64,000 bases of DNA from an uncultured Nitrospirota bacterium (GCA_937139405.1 CAKZPV010000001.1:1-64000); one strand, 5' to 3'. Shown: positions 9,038-19,069, numbered from the stretch's first letter. Translations and numbers: made by a program. The notes: generated from the sequence alone by a model not told the origin.

Positions 9038-12000
9038 ATGCCTGGTCCTAGAAAGGTAACTGAATTTTTCGACAATGACCCGCTCTGGTACAAGGATGCC
9101 ATCATTTATGAACTCCATGTTCGCGCCTTTTGCGACAGTAATGCCGACGGAATTGGAGATTTTAAGGGCCTCACCAAAAAATTGGACTATTTGCAGGATT
9201 TAGGAATCACCGCTATTTGGTTACTCCCTTTTTGTGCCTCTCCCCTTCGAGATGACGGCTATGATATTTCAGATTACACCAACGTTCACCCGAACTATGG
9301 CACCCGTCGTGACTTTCAAGCTTTCGTACGAGAGGCTCATCGCCGGGGATTACGCATCATTACCGAACTCGTCGTCAATCATACTTCCGACCAACACCCA
9401 TGGTTTCAGCGGGCAAGGAAAGCCTCGCCTGGAAGCAAATGGCGGAATTGGTATGTCTGGAGTGATACCCCAGACCACTATGCCGACACTCGCATCATTT
9501 TCAAAGATACCGAAACCTCCAACTGGTCCTGGGATCCAGTCGCGAAGGCCCATTATTGGCACCGTTTTTTTTCGCATCAACCTGACTTGAATTTTGACAA
9601 TCCTGACGTTCAAAAAGCTCTTTTTACGGTCTTAGATTTTTGGCTAGAAATCGGAGTTGACGGACTTCGGTTGGACGCCGTGCCTTATCTTTACGAGCGT
9701 GAAGGGACGAGTTGTGAAAACCTTCCTGAAACTCATGGGTTTTTACAAACCCTTCGGAAACACGTCGATACCCATTTTGATAGTCGCATGCTTCTAGCCG
9801 AAGCCAATCAATGGCCAGAAGATGCTGCCGCCTACTTTGGTGATGGCGACGAATGTCACATGAATTTTCATTTCCCGCTGATGCCGCGTATGTTTATGGC
9901 TATGCAGATGGAAGATCGCTTTCCCATCATCGACATTCTCAACCAAACTCCAGACATTCCCGACACCTGCCAATGGGGGCTCTTCCTACGAAATCACGAC
10001 GAACTCACGTTAGAAATGGTCACCGATGAAGAACGCGATTACATGTACCGCGTCTTTGCCCATGATCGACAAGCTCGCATTAACTTGGGAATTCGTCGCC
10101 GTCTTGCTCCACTCTTAGGCAACGACAGAAAAAAAATTGAACTCATCTATAGTCTGCTCTTTTCTATGCCTGGCACCCCGGTCATTTATTACGGGGAAGA
10201 AATCGGTATGGGGGATAATTTTTATTTAGGCGATCGCAATGGCGTCCGCACACCCATGCAATGGAGTGCGGATCGGAATGCCGGGTTTTCCTATGGGAAC
10301 CCTCAGAAGCTCTACCTCCCCATCGTGATTGACCCGGAATATCACTACGAAGCCGTCAATGTCGATCTTCAACAAAACAATGCGCAGTCCCTGCTGTGGT
10401 GGATGAAACGCATCCTGTCATTGCGCAAGCATTATAAGGTATTTGGGCGTGGAACCATTGAATTCCTCCATCCAGACAATCGAAAAGTCCTCGTCTTTCT
10501 TCGCCGCTACGAAGACGAAACGATTCTCGTCGCCGCAAATTTATCGCGTCATGCTCAATGGGTGGAACTGGATTTATCTGAATTTAAAGGCCGAAAACCC
10601 TTAACGTTGTTTGGACGGAGCCAATTTCCTCCAATAGGAGATCTTCCCTATCTCCTTACACTTGGCGGACACACGTTTTATTGGTTTTCCTTGGAGTCGT
10701 CCTCGACTGATGCCAATGAAGCCATTACTCAATATGAGCAAAACCTCCCTATCATCATCATTGGAAAGGATTGGGATCACCTCATTCACAAGCGGGAAAA
10801 GACGAAGTTAGAAAATATTTTACCCCGATACATACAAGACCGCCGATGGTTTGGCGGAAAGGCTCGGATCATTCAAACCCTCGAAGTTGTTGAGGTCATT
10901 CCTATTCCTCAAGAAGACCCTCAAGCGATCTTGGTTCTCATTCGAATAGAGTACACAGAAGGTGAGTCAGAAACCTATCTTCTCCCTTTGCGTTATATCG
11001 CCGCTGAACATTGCGCAAACCTGTGGGATTCTCCGGCGGCCATTGCTCGCATTCGCATCAAACACAAAGACACTGAGCAGGAAGGATTGCTCATCGACGC
11101 AACATCTGACCAGGAATTTCAACAAACTCTCCTGACAGGTTTAGCTCGCAATCGCCGCGTGAATGGCCCGCACGGAGACCTCGTGATGCAAAGTCAGAAA
11201 GTCTTTCGTCGGCGTCTTCAGACAGAGGGGCCACAACTCATACCTTCCTTGATGCGAGGAGAACAGAGTAATACCTCTGTCTTGTATGGAGATCAATTTT
11301 TATTAAAGCTCTATCGTCGTGTAGAAGTTGGGGTCAATCCTGATTTAGAAATTGGTCGGTTCTTAAGTCACAAGCAATTCCCCCATACCGCGCCTTTGGC
11401 TGGAGCGATCGAATATCAACGAGACAATGGTGAACACGTGACGATTGGGATCTTGCAACAATTTGTACAAAATGAAGGCGATGCCTGGCAGTATACCCTT
11501 GATGAACTTGGTCGATACTTTGAGGAAGCCCTTACACAACCCCAGGCGATCGGAGCCGCATCCATCCCTCATAAACCGTTGCTCTCACTCGTAGGAGAAG
11601 ATCTGCCTACTGAAGCCCAGGACCAAATCGGGCCATACTTGGAGGAAGCTCGGCTTTTAGGATTGCGAACAGGAGAACTGCATGCAACACTGGCTTCAGC
11701 GGAGCCAGAAGACACTGAATTTGTGCCGGATCCATTTACAGATTTTTATCGACGAGGCCTCTATCAAAGCATGTTGGGCACAGTAAATTTGAGCCTCCCG
11801 CTTCTTCGCAATAAGATTAAATCATTTTCAGAACCGGTGAGAGTGCTAGGAAAACAGGTACTCGATAATGAGGGGGGCCTCCGCAAACGCCTTTTAGCCA
11901 TACGAGACCACAAACTCAAGGGCTCACGGATTCGCTGCCATGGAGATTACCATTTAGGGCAAGTGCTCTATACAGGAAAAGATTTCATCATTATTGATTT

Positions 12001-12388
12001 TGAGGGCGAACCCGCCCGTCCCTTAAATGTTCGAAAACTGAAGGATTCGCCGTTGCGGGATGTTGCGGGCATGCTGCGCTCTTTTCATTATGCCGCACAA
12101 GCTGCGTCGATTGGACTGGTGCCAGGCATCCGTCCAGAAGATGCCACCTTGCTGGCTCCTTGGTCTCGTTTTTGGCAAACCTGGGTCAGCATCAGTTTTC
12201 TGAAAGCCTATCTCTCGGTTCCTGAAATTGCAATAATTCTACCGCCATCGATGGATGATATTCAGCTCTTGCTGGATGGCTATTTGCTGCAAAAAGCCAT
12301 GTATGAATTGAGCTATGAATTGAATAACCGACCTGCTTGGGTGCAAATTCCGCTAGAAGGCATTCTGCAGATTGTGGAATCAACCTAA
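9038..12388 (+). CDS. treS: Trehalose synthase-maltokinase fusion (TreS-Mak/Pep2)
   Basis: A 1116-residue bifunctional protein. The N-terminal half (about 1-560) is a GH13 trehalose synthase interconverting trehalose and maltose, with nucleophile Asp in GLRLDAVPYLY, acid Glu in LLAEANQWPED and Asp in FLRNHDELTLEM. The C-terminal half (about 580-1110) is a maltokinase with an aminoglycoside-phosphotransferase-like fold; RRWFGGKAR marks its N-cap, and HGDYHLGQVL plus IIDFEGEP are the catalytic and metal sites. The product maltose-1-phosphate feeds GlgE, encoded next. An AAGGAG ribosome site precedes the ATG. The fusion of these activities is known in several phyla. Confidence 0.96.
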   Translation: MPGPRKVTEFFDNDPLWYKDAIIYELHVRAFCDSNADGIGDFKGLTKKLDYLQDLGITAIWLLPFCASPLRDDGYDISDYTNVHPNYGTRRDFQAFVREAHRRGLRIITELVVNHTSDQHPWFQRARKASPGSKWRNWYVWSDTPDHYADTRIIFKDTETSNWSWDPVAKAHYWHRFFSHQPDLNFDNPDVQKALFTVLDFWLEIGVDGLRLDAVPYLYEREGTSCENLPETHGFLQTLRKHVDTHFDSRMLLAEANQWPEDAAAYFGDGDECHMNFHFPLMPRMFMAMQMEDRFPIIDILNQTPDIPDTCQWGLFLRNHDELTLEMVTDEERDYMYRVFAHDRQARINLGIRRRLAPLLGNDRKKIELIYSLLFSMPGTPVIYYGEEIGMGDNFYLGDRNGVRTPMQWSADRNAGFSYGNPQKLYLPIVIDPEYHYEAVNVDLQQNNAQSLLWWMKRILSLRKHYKVFGRGTIEFLHPDNRKVLVFLRRYEDETILVAANLSRHAQWVELDLSEFKGRKPLTLFGRSQFPPIGDLPYLLTLGGHTFYWFSLESSSTDANEAITQYEQNLPIIIIGKDWDHLIHKREKTKLENILPRYIQDRRWFGGKARIIQTLEVVEVIPIPQEDPQAILVLIRIEYTEGESETYLLPLRYIAAEHCANLWDSPAAIARIRIKHKDTEQEGLLIDATSDQEFQQTLLTGLARNRRVNGPHGDLVMQSQKVFRRRLQTEGPQLIPSLMRGEQSNTSVLYGDQFLLKLYRRVEVGVNPDLEIGRFLSHKQFPHTAPLAGAIEYQRDNGEHVTIGILQQFVQNEGDAWQYTLDELGRYFEEALTQPQAIGAASIPHKPLLSLVGEDLPTEAQDQIGPYLEEARLLGLRTGELHATLASAEPEDTEFVPDPFTDFYRRGLYQSMLGTVNLSLPLLRNKIKSFSEPVRVLGKQVLDNEGGLRKRLLAIRDHKLKGSRIRCHGDYHLGQVLYTGKDFIIIDFEGEPARPLNVRKLKDSPLRDVAGMLRSFHYAAQAASIGLVPGIRPEDATLLAPWSRFWQTWVSISFLKAYLSVPEIAIILPPSMDDIQLLLDGYLLQKAMYELSYELNNRPAWVQIPLEGILQIVEST

Positions 12389-12400
12389 TGAGGACAAAAA

Positions 12401-12442
12401 GGGGGTCAGATCGAACCTGATCCCAACCGACAATCTTTTTTT
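12401..12442 (+). terminator. Possible weak terminator or attenuator between treS-mak and glgE
   Basis: GGG-TCAG and CTGATCCC can pair with one bulged A around a short loop, and an uninterrupted T run follows about ten bases later. The gap between stem and T run makes it imperfect. It may tune read-through into glgE rather than stop transcription. Confidence 0.3.
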
Positions 12443-12467
12443 CAATTGAAATCCCACGGAGTCTTTC

Positions 12468-14420
12468 ATGCCTAAACTTCCCAAAACCTTACAAACCATC
12501 GTCATTGAAAATGTCGAACCTGAACTCGATGGGGGGCGTTATCCCATCAAACGCATTGTCGGAGAAACCTTTGAAGTCACTGCCGATATTTTCAAAGAAG
12601 GCCATGACACCATAGTAGGAATCCTTCGATATAAAATTCACAACAACAAACATTGGCAAGAGACACCCATGCATCATGTGGACAATGATCGCTGGGCCGC
12701 CTCATTCCTTCTCGCGGAGAATGCACGGTATCTTTATAGCATCGGCGCCTATATTAAAACCTTTGAAACGTGGAGAATCGAACTCGGTAAAAAAAATGGA
12801 GTCATTGCAGATCTTTCCAGCGAATTATTGGAAGGAGAAGCGCAGCTGAAAGACGCCGAGAGTCGAGCGAAGGGCCCAGACAAAACCATCCTTAAGGAAT
12901 GGTTAAAGAAATGGACAACAACAACGAGCCAAGATGGACGCATTGCCATTGCACTTGACCCTGCTCTTGGCACTCTCGTGGCTCAGCATGAACAGCGCGC
13001 CGCTTGGTCGACCTATCCTCAAGAATTAGCCGTTGTCGTCGATAGGGAACGCGCCCGATATGGTGCTTGGTATGAAATCTTCCCACGTTCGGAAGGTACT
13101 GATGAAGGCCAAGGAGGCACATTCAAGGATTGTGAAGCGCGTCTACCAATTATTCGGGATATGGGCTTTGACGTGCTCTACCTTACCCCCATTCACCCCA
13201 TAGGCGAGACCAATCGAAAAGGCCGCAACAATAGTCTCACCTCCCAACCAGGTGAACCAGGGAGTCCTTGGGCCATAGGCAGTCGTCATGGAGGACATGA
13301 TGCCGTCGAGCCTGCATTAGGCACGCTTGAGGATTTCGACCGATTGACCAAATCCGTCCACGAACACGGAATGGAGATTGCGCTAGATTTTGCGATCAAT
13401 GCCACGCCCGATCATCCCTACGTCACACAACATCCTGAGTGGTTCAAGCAACGTCCGGATGGCACTATCAAATATGCAGAAAATCCGCCTAAAAAATATG
13501 AAGACATCTATGGCTTTGATTTTTATTCAGAAGCTTGGCAGGAGATTTGGCAAGAGATGAAAAGGGTGTTTCTATTTTGGATCCAACATGGCGTCAAAAT
13601 ATTCCGAGTCGACAACCCCCATACCAAACCCGTCATCTTTTGGGAATGGGTGATCCGAGAGATTCAGCAAGACCATCCTGATGTCATATTTTTGGCAGAA
13701 GCCTTTACCAAACCCAAAATGATGGGGGTCTTGGCCAAAGCAGGCTTCACCCAGTCCTATACCTATTTCACCTGGCGTAACACTAAGGAAGAAATGACAG
13801 AGTATCTCACCGAACTGACACAATCCGAAATGAAAGAGTATTTTCGCCCTAATTTTTTTCCAAATACCCCTGATATTCTCCCGCCAATCCTGCAGGAGGC
13901 AGGACAACCGGCATTTAAATTTCGCTTCTTTCTAGCGGCGACGTTGTCGACAACATATGGCATCTATAATAGCTATGAAATCTGTGAAAACCGCGCCATC
14001 CCTGGAACTGAGGAATATCAGGATTCAGAAAAGTATGAAATTCGACATTGGGACTGGGAGCGCGAAGGAAACATACGTGATTATATTACCCGTCTCAATC
14101 ATATCCGACGAGATAATCCAGCCTTACAGTCCTTTACCAATCTCAAATTTTATGAATCCAACAATGAACACATTCTGTTCTATGGAAAAATGACTCCGGA
14201 CACACGCAACATTCTCTTATTCCTCGTCAACATGGACCCGTATCATACACAAGAAGGCCGCCTCATCATTCCTCTCGAAGAATTCGGCATCACCGAAACG
14301 GGAACCTATCACTTGCACGAACTTATTCAAGGCTATCGTCACGAGGTTGTGGGATCAGAATACATCATCCGCCTCGACCCCACCCAAGAGCCAGCCGCTC
14401 TATTCTCATTAGAGTATTAA
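12468..14420 (+). CDS. glgE: Alpha-1,4-glucan:maltose-1-phosphate maltosyltransferase GlgE
   Basis: Transfers maltosyl units from maltose-1-phosphate onto alpha-glucan ends (GH13 subfamily 3). The N-terminal region (about 10-120) is the beta-rich GlgE domain. The barrel shows the hallmark YEIFPRSEGT, the nucleophile Asp in IFRVDNPHTKP and the acid Glu in FLAEAFTKPKMM. At 650 aa it is of normal length. It uses the product of the upstream TreS-Mak protein, and GlgB branches its product, so the three steps from trehalose to glycogen-like polymer are adjacent. An ACGGAG ribosome site precedes the ATG. Confidence 0.96.
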   Translation: MPKLPKTLQTIVIENVEPELDGGRYPIKRIVGETFEVTADIFKEGHDTIVGILRYKIHNNKHWQETPMHHVDNDRWAASFLLAENARYLYSIGAYIKTFETWRIELGKKNGVIADLSSELLEGEAQLKDAESRAKGPDKTILKEWLKKWTTTTSQDGRIAIALDPALGTLVAQHEQRAAWSTYPQELAVVVDRERARYGAWYEIFPRSEGTDEGQGGTFKDCEARLPIIRDMGFDVLYLTPIHPIGETNRKGRNNSLTSQPGEPGSPWAIGSRHGGHDAVEPALGTLEDFDRLTKSVHEHGMEIALDFAINATPDHPYVTQHPEWFKQRPDGTIKYAENPPKKYEDIYGFDFYSEAWQEIWQEMKRVFLFWIQHGVKIFRVDNPHTKPVIFWEWVIREIQQDHPDVIFLAEAFTKPKMMGVLAKAGFTQSYTYFTWRNTKEEMTEYLTELTQSEMKEYFRPNFFPNTPDILPPILQEAGQPAFKFRFFLAATLSTTYGIYNSYEICENRAIPGTEEYQDSEKYEIRHWDWEREGNIRDYITRLNHIRRDNPALQSFTNLKFYESNNEHILFYGKMTPDTRNILLFLVNMDPYHTQEGRLIIPLEEFGITETGTYHLHELIQGYRHEVVGSEYIIRLDPTQEPAALFSLEY

Positions 14421-14566
14421 GAAGATTTGAGAAAAAGCCTTACCTATTCTTTCTGGTCATTTTTTCTTTTCTCATCCATTAGCCTCGCTCATCATGTTCG
14501 GCAAAACACACACAATTCCATAATCTCCCCGAAGGAGAATCCCTAATCTAGCAGAGGAGCCTATCC

Positions 14567-15448
14567 ATGGATTTTTCACAAGTGGTCGACACGTTAGATC
14601 ATTTTTTCACGTACACGTTATTCACCATCAATCAAACCCCAATTACCTTATCATCCTTAGCATTCTTCGTGTTCATCATGTGTGGTTTTTGGATGGTGAA
14701 CTCTCTCCTACGACGATTTCTTCGTAACCAAGTCCTGAAACGCACAACTATGCCCCTGGCCACTCAATACACGTTAACCCGAATTATTCAATATGTGTTG
14801 CTTTTTATCGGAACGATCATTGCCTTTCAAATCATCGGAGTCGACCTCAGTGGGCTGGCTGTAATTTTCGGATTTCTCTCAGTTGGAATTGGTTTTGGCC
14901 TACAGAATCTGACCTCTAATTTTATTGCAGGTCTCATGTTGTTATTCGAACAACATATTCAAGTGGGAGATCGCATTACCGTAGGAGACACAGAAGGAGA
15001 TGTAACAGAGATTAATATTCGATCCACCACCATTCGCTCCCTCAATAATATTGCCATTGTTGTCCCCAATTCCGAGTTTATCTCATCCACCGTCATTAAT
15101 TGGTCTCATGGAGATCCCAAAACACGAATCGAAATCGAAGTTGGAGTCTCGTATAACTCTGACCTGAATGCGGTCATGAATTCACTCTTGGAAGCAGCCA
15201 TCGAGCATCCGTTGACCCTATCTCATCCGGAGCCAAAAGCCTGGCTGATGAGTTTCGGAGATTCTGCTTGGAACATGCGTTTATTAACCTGGGTAGGAGA
15301 TCCGCAGGGCCGCCGGCAGGTACATTCAGATATCAATTGTTCCATCGTGAAGAAATTCAGACAAAATGAGGTTGAGATTCCCTTTCCTCAACGGGATCTC
15401 CATGTTCGGAGCCCTTTACCACTCCCTCTTACTACCGTAGCTAACTAA
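14567..15448 (+). CDS. MscS-family mechanosensitive channel 2
   Basis: 293-residue channel with three N-terminal helices and a canonical MscS core. The pore helix and linker read GFGLQNLTSNFIAGLML, followed by EQHIQVGDRITV and the VPNSEF turn of the beta domain, then the C-terminal alpha/beta vestibule ending in EIPFPQRDLH. This looks closest to the KefA/MscK-type core without the long periplasmic extension. A GAGGAG ribosome site precedes the ATG. The mltF-like gene begins immediately after the stop codon, so a peptidoglycan-cleaving enzyme and a tension-gated channel are probably co-transcribed. Confidence 0.94.
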   Translation: MDFSQVVDTLDHFFTYTLFTINQTPITLSSLAFFVFIMCGFWMVNSLLRRFLRNQVLKRTTMPLATQYTLTRIIQYVLLFIGTIIAFQIIGVDLSGLAVIFGFLSVGIGFGLQNLTSNFIAGLMLLFEQHIQVGDRITVGDTEGDVTEINIRSTTIRSLNNIAIVVPNSEFISSTVINWSHGDPKTRIEIEVGVSYNSDLNAVMNSLLEAAIEHPLTLSHPEPKAWLMSFGDSAWNMRLLTWVGDPQGRRQVHSDINCSIVKKFRQNEVEIPFPQRDLHVRSPLPLPLTTVAN

Positions 15449-16972
15449 ATGGCATTCCCCATGGAACAGAGGAGCTCTCCATCAAAAATGTGCAAAAATC
15501 TTTCAGTATATTTCCCGCGATATACGACAGTCCTCCTCTTTTTGGTTGTCTATTTCGCATTCGGTCATTTGGTTCACCTTCACCTGATTTTTGCTAAGGA
15601 AACACTTGAACCGACTCTCGAAGTACAGGAGCCATTTCTTGGTGATCTCCCAGCTATGAAAACCAGGCACGTGATTCGAGCTTTAGTAACCTATAGCAAA
15701 ACAAATTTTTTCATCGTCAAAGGTCAGCCGCATGGCTTCGAATATGACCTTCTTCAAAGATATGCAAAATGGTTAAACCAGGGCATAAAAAAAAGAGAAC
15801 TAAAGACACGAATCGTTTTTATACCGGTTCCCTTTGACCAACTATTACGGAGTTTGATCAGTGGACGAGGAGACATTGCCGCCAGCGGATTGACTATCAC
15901 ACCTGAAAGATTGAAAAGAGTAAGCTTTACCATACCGTATGTTCCAAATGTTGAAGAAATCATCGTGACTGGGAAAAATTCAAAGAGGCTTCATTCACTC
16001 CAAGACCTTCAGGGAAAATCACTCTACTTTGCAAAGGGCACAAGCTATGAGTCTCACCTGCAAAGGCTCAATCAACAGTTTCAGAAAAAACAGATGAAAC
16101 CGATTCGTCTTCAGACGGTCGGAGCGCATCTTACCACTGAAGATCTTCTGGAACTCACGAACGGTGCGATTATTGATCAAATGGTGGCAGATAAACATCT
16201 CGCGGAACTGTGGTCGTCCACGCTCCCTCACATTCGATTACGATCCGACCTACAGATCCATACAGGTGGAAAAATTGCCTGGGCGACTCGGCCTAACAAT
16301 TCTGAGTTGAGGAACAGCTTAAATGCGTTCCTCAAAAAGCATAAAAAAGGCACCCTGTTAGGGAATATTTTATTTAAGCGGTATTATCAAAATGAAAAAT
16401 GGATTACCAATCCATTGAACAGCAAAGAAAAACGGAAGTTAGCCATCTACACAAGTTTGTTCAAGAAATATGGAACGGCCTATGAATTTGACTGGAAATT
16501 GTTGGCTGCACAGGCCTACCAGGAATCTCGACTAGAGCAAAGCAAGAAAAGCCATCGTGGGGCTCTGGGACTCATGCAAGTTCTTCCCTCGACCGCATAC
16601 AACCCCCCTATAAAAATTAGGAATATTCACCGAGCTGAAAATAATATCCATGCGGGGGTGAAATATTTGGCTCATTTGCGCGAGCATTATTTCTCTCATA
16701 AGCAATACGCACCTAGTGAACAAATTAACTTTTCTTTAGCCGCCTATAATGCGGGGCCCACAAGACTCAAGTCTCTTCAGCAACATGCAAAAAAAATGAA
16801 ACTCGACCCTCATGTTTGGTTTTCAAATATGGAACAAGTTGCCCTCCGTTATATAGGGCGGGAACCGGTCCGTTATGTGGCAAATATTCACAAATACTAT
16901 TTAGCTTATTCCGCAAACGAGAAAAATAACCAGGAAAAATTAGTAGAAATAGAAGCGCTTCATTTACGGTGA
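15449..16972 (+). CDS. mltF: MltF-like membrane-bound lytic transglycosylase
   Basis: Predicted periplasmic enzyme that cleaves peptidoglycan glycan strands. After a signal or anchor helix (about residues 28-48) comes a solute-binding-protein-like domain (about 70-300) and a C-terminal SLT domain (about 335-480) with the catalytic Glu in AAQAYQESRL and the GLMQVLPSTA and AAYNAGP motifs. Length (507 aa) and domain order match MltF. ATG 15449 directly follows the mscS stop; ATG 15488 with GAGGAG thirteen bases upstream may be the real start and gives a more usual signal sequence. It is translationally close to mscS 2, which suggests joint use in envelope remodelling during osmotic change (inference). 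Confidence 0.88.
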   Translation: MAFPMEQRSSPSKMCKNLSVYFPRYTTVLLFLVVYFAFGHLVHLHLIFAKETLEPTLEVQEPFLGDLPAMKTRHVIRALVTYSKTNFFIVKGQPHGFEYDLLQRYAKWLNQGIKKRELKTRIVFIPVPFDQLLRSLISGRGDIAASGLTITPERLKRVSFTIPYVPNVEEIIVTGKNSKRLHSLQDLQGKSLYFAKGTSYESHLQRLNQQFQKKQMKPIRLQTVGAHLTTEDLLELTNGAIIDQMVADKHLAELWSSTLPHIRLRSDLQIHTGGKIAWATRPNNSELRNSLNAFLKKHKKGTLLGNILFKRYYQNEKWITNPLNSKEKRKLAIYTSLFKKYGTAYEFDWKLLAAQAYQESRLEQSKKSHRGALGLMQVLPSTAYNPPIKIRNIHRAENNIHAGVKYLAHLREHYFSHKQYAPSEQINFSLAAYNAGPTRLKSLQQHAKKMKLDPHVWFSNMEQVALRYIGREPVRYVANIHKYYLAYSANEKNNQEKLVEIEALHLR

Positions 16973-17139
16973 ATGATGGCAAGAGACAAATGATCACATC
17001 ATTAAGGCAAAAGGCGCCAGTGCATTTCCGCCTAAATTTGAAAACAACCGACTCAATGTCTGCTATGTTCAGAAGATGTTACAGGTACTTCTCTACCCTC
17101 TGAATTTGCATCCGCCTAAGATAATCCCATGTCTTACGA

Positions 17140-18093
17140 TTATTTAAAGGGTTCTTTGATAACCACTTTCACCCCATCAATCGTACCTGTGACGGCATCA
17201 CGAACTTGCTTCCCGGCATTTGCACTGACATCTCCCGCTGCTTTCAATGCACTGCTTGCCGCCGTTGAAGCAGCCTCGGTCGTATCAACACCAATCTCTT
17301 TGGCTCCAGCAATTGCTCCCGCCACTGCATTTTTGGCGGTGATGGCGAGATCTCCTCCGACTTGAGCTGTAGATTTAATCATGGAGCTCGCAGTCCCAGA
17401 TACCGCATCGAGAATTGTTTCACCAACATCTTTTGCTCCTTGAAGCGTCCCAACCATGCTTCCCTTGACTGTTGAACCAACGTCGCCACCAAGATCAGCT
17501 GTTGCCTTGACTACTGCTCCAGCCGTATGACTCATCGTTTCAATCGTTTTCTCCCCAACTTCTTTGGCAGCTTGAGCTGCACCAATAATGGTTTCCTTTG
17601 CAGTACTTGCCAATTCACTGCCGACTTGTTTCCCCCCATAAATAATTGACGTACTGGCTTGGGTAATTGCTTCGGTGACACTGACACCTAAATCCTTCGC
17701 GGCAACTATCGTGCCTTCCATGGCTCCTTTGGCAGTTTGGGCGAGGTCCCCTCCCACTTCAGAAGTTGTATGAATTAATGTGCTGACACTCTTGCCCACT
17801 GTATCCAGCGTGCTTTCTGCGATATCTTTGGTTCCTGTCACGACCCCCACAATCACGCCTTTGGCTGCGGAACTCACCTCTTGCCCCACATCGGCAATTC
17901 CTTTGACGGAACCGACAATCGTGTCCTTGATAAAACTTCCAGCTTCATTCCCCACCAATTTGGTTTCCTTTAATGCTGTCACGAGTGCTCCACTCACGAA
18001 GCCAAGAAGTGCATTCGTGACATCTCCTGTCCCTTGGATGGCTTCAACCACACCTTCTTTTGTCTTCACGATAATGGATTTTTCATCGGCCAT
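17140..18093 (-). CDS. Amphipathic 11-mer/44-mer repeat protein (LEA/synuclein-like)
   Basis: A 317-residue protein made almost wholly of a degenerate 44-residue repeat, seen as five consecutive units plus partial copies at each end. Each unit begins like STAKxxxxG, has an AKExG step near residue 15-18 and ends with VGGDLA. Forty-four is four times eleven, and 11-residue periodicity fits an amphipathic helix of the LEA group 3, apolipoprotein or synuclein kind. The N-terminus contains KTKEGVV, the same short motif that synucleins repeat. There is no signal peptide, Cys or Trp. The start at 18093 has AGGAGG/GGAG at good spacing. ECF-type site B lies 50 bases upstream, and the divergent neighbour is the ECF sigma gene. 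A membrane- or desiccation-protective role is inference. Confidence 0.85.
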   Translation of the reverse strand: MADEKSIIVKTKEGVVEAIQGTGDVTNALLGFVSGALVTALKETKLVGNEAGSFIKDTIVGSVKGIADVGQEVSSAAKGVIVGVVTGTKDIAESTLDTVGKSVSTLIHTTSEVGGDLAQTAKGAMEGTIVAAKDLGVSVTEAITQASTSIIYGGKQVGSELASTAKETIIGAAQAAKEVGEKTIETMSHTAGAVVKATADLGGDVGSTVKGSMVGTLQGAKDVGETILDAVSGTASSMIKSTAQVGGDLAITAKNAVAGAIAGAKEIGVDTTEAASTAASSALKAAGDVSANAGKQVRDAVTGTIDGVKVVIKEPFK

Positions 18094-18145
18094 GATCTTC
18101 ACTCCTCCTATTTAAATGTTTAGTGGATGTGTCCTTTGTATTACA

Positions 18146-18175
18146 TTAGACAACACGAAATCAGAAAACGTCACA
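18146..18175 (-). promoter_or_regulatory. ECF-type promoter element, site B
   Basis: On the minus strand TGTGAC (18175-18170) and GTCTAA (18151-18146) are 18 bases apart, with the full TGTGACG-N14-GTTGTCTAA pattern. Transcription would start near 18139 and give a leader of about 45 bases to the repeat-protein ATG at 18093. Confidence 0.8.
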
Positions 18176-18365
18176 AATCCAGGGGAAAGGATTTCTTGAA
18201 TTTTTTTCAGGTTTTTCAGGAGAAACAACAGCTTCACTCTCATTGAATCTTTGATGAGATTCCCCATCTGAGGGTTGAGCATGCTATAACCTACTGCATA
18301 GAGGAAATAGTTAAGCTTAATGACTTGCTAAGTCGATAATTCTCTTTCCCCAAATCAATCTTTCA

Positions 18366-18890
18366 ATGCCGGCACACGAGCATTTCACCGATAATGATCT
18401 TATTGACGCTATTAACCAGGGTGACCTTGCTTCTTTTGAAGTGTTATATGACCGATATTCCGGCAAAGTCCTCAAACGTTGCTACTTTATCTGTTTGCAT
18501 TTAGAAACGGCGCGCGATTTGATGCAGGAAGTCTGGGTGAAGGTTTTCCTCCACCTCCATACCTTCAAGAAACAGTCTGCGTTTTCATCCTGGCTCTATC
18601 GATTGACCACAAATCATTGTCTCAACTACCTCAAATCAAAGGCCCATTCCGAGGCATTAGCTGGGGATATACCAATTGATGAACCTAGCCAAGATAACCC
18701 AGCCGCTTCAATTGAAGTTCATCATCTTCTTCAAAAACTCTCCCTAGAGGACAGGACCATCTTGGCGATGAAATTTTTGGGGGAATATTCGTATGAGGAA
18801 ATTGCCGCGAATTGCAAAATTGGCGTTAGTGCCGCAAAAATGCGAGTATCACGTTTGATCACCAGGATTCGGGAGGAGGTCAAATCATGA
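18366..18890 (+). CDS. ECF-type RNA polymerase sigma factor
   Basis: A 174-residue sigma-70-family protein with only regions 2 and 4, as in ECF sigmas. Region 2 (about 20-90) contains DLMQEVWVKVF and FSSWLYRLTTN, which melt and contact the -10 box. Region 4 (about 115-170) contains LEDRTILAMKF and YSYEEIAANC, the -35-reading helix-turn-helix. No Shine-Dalgarno is visible before ATG 18366. The gene overlaps the next ORF by ATGA, and an MscS channel follows, so the three probably form one operon. No classical anti-sigma with a membrane helix and zinc motif is present. It is the natural candidate for reading the four TGTGACG-N14-GTTGTCTAA elements nearby. Confidence 0.93.
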   Translation: MPAHEHFTDNDLIDAINQGDLASFEVLYDRYSGKVLKRCYFICLHLETARDLMQEVWVKVFLHLHTFKKQSAFSSWLYRLTTNHCLNYLKSKAHSEALAGDIPIDEPSQDNPAASIEVHHLLQKLSLEDRTILAMKFLGEYSYEEIAANCKIGVSAAKMRVSRLITRIREEVKS

Positions 18891-19069
18891 ATGACGATGA
18901 ACAGCATCTGTTTGAGCATGTTCTCGATTCCCTGGCCATTCCTGAACCGGATAAAACCATGAAAACCCAGATCATGAAGGCTGTGTATTTCCTTACGGTG
19001 GCAAAAGAAGTCGGAGCGTTTCACGCATCAATTCCTATGACATTATTTGACGATTCAATAGATGAGTGA
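18887..19069 (+). CDS. 60-aa acidic protein between ECF sigma and MscS; possible sigma partner
   Basis: A small acidic, soluble protein whose ATG overlaps the sigma stop codon (ATGA) and is preceded by GGGAGGAGG. Tight coupling to a sigma gene is where anti-sigma or co-regulator genes usually sit. It has no zinc-binding His/Cys motif and no membrane helix; a mildly amphipathic middle (about 20-45) could be one helix. I do not recognise a family. A role as a regulator of the sigma factor is inferred from position only. Confidence 0.65.
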   Translation: MNDDEQHLFEHVLDSLAIPEPDKTMKTQIMKAVYFLTVAKEVGAFHASIPMTLFDDSIDE

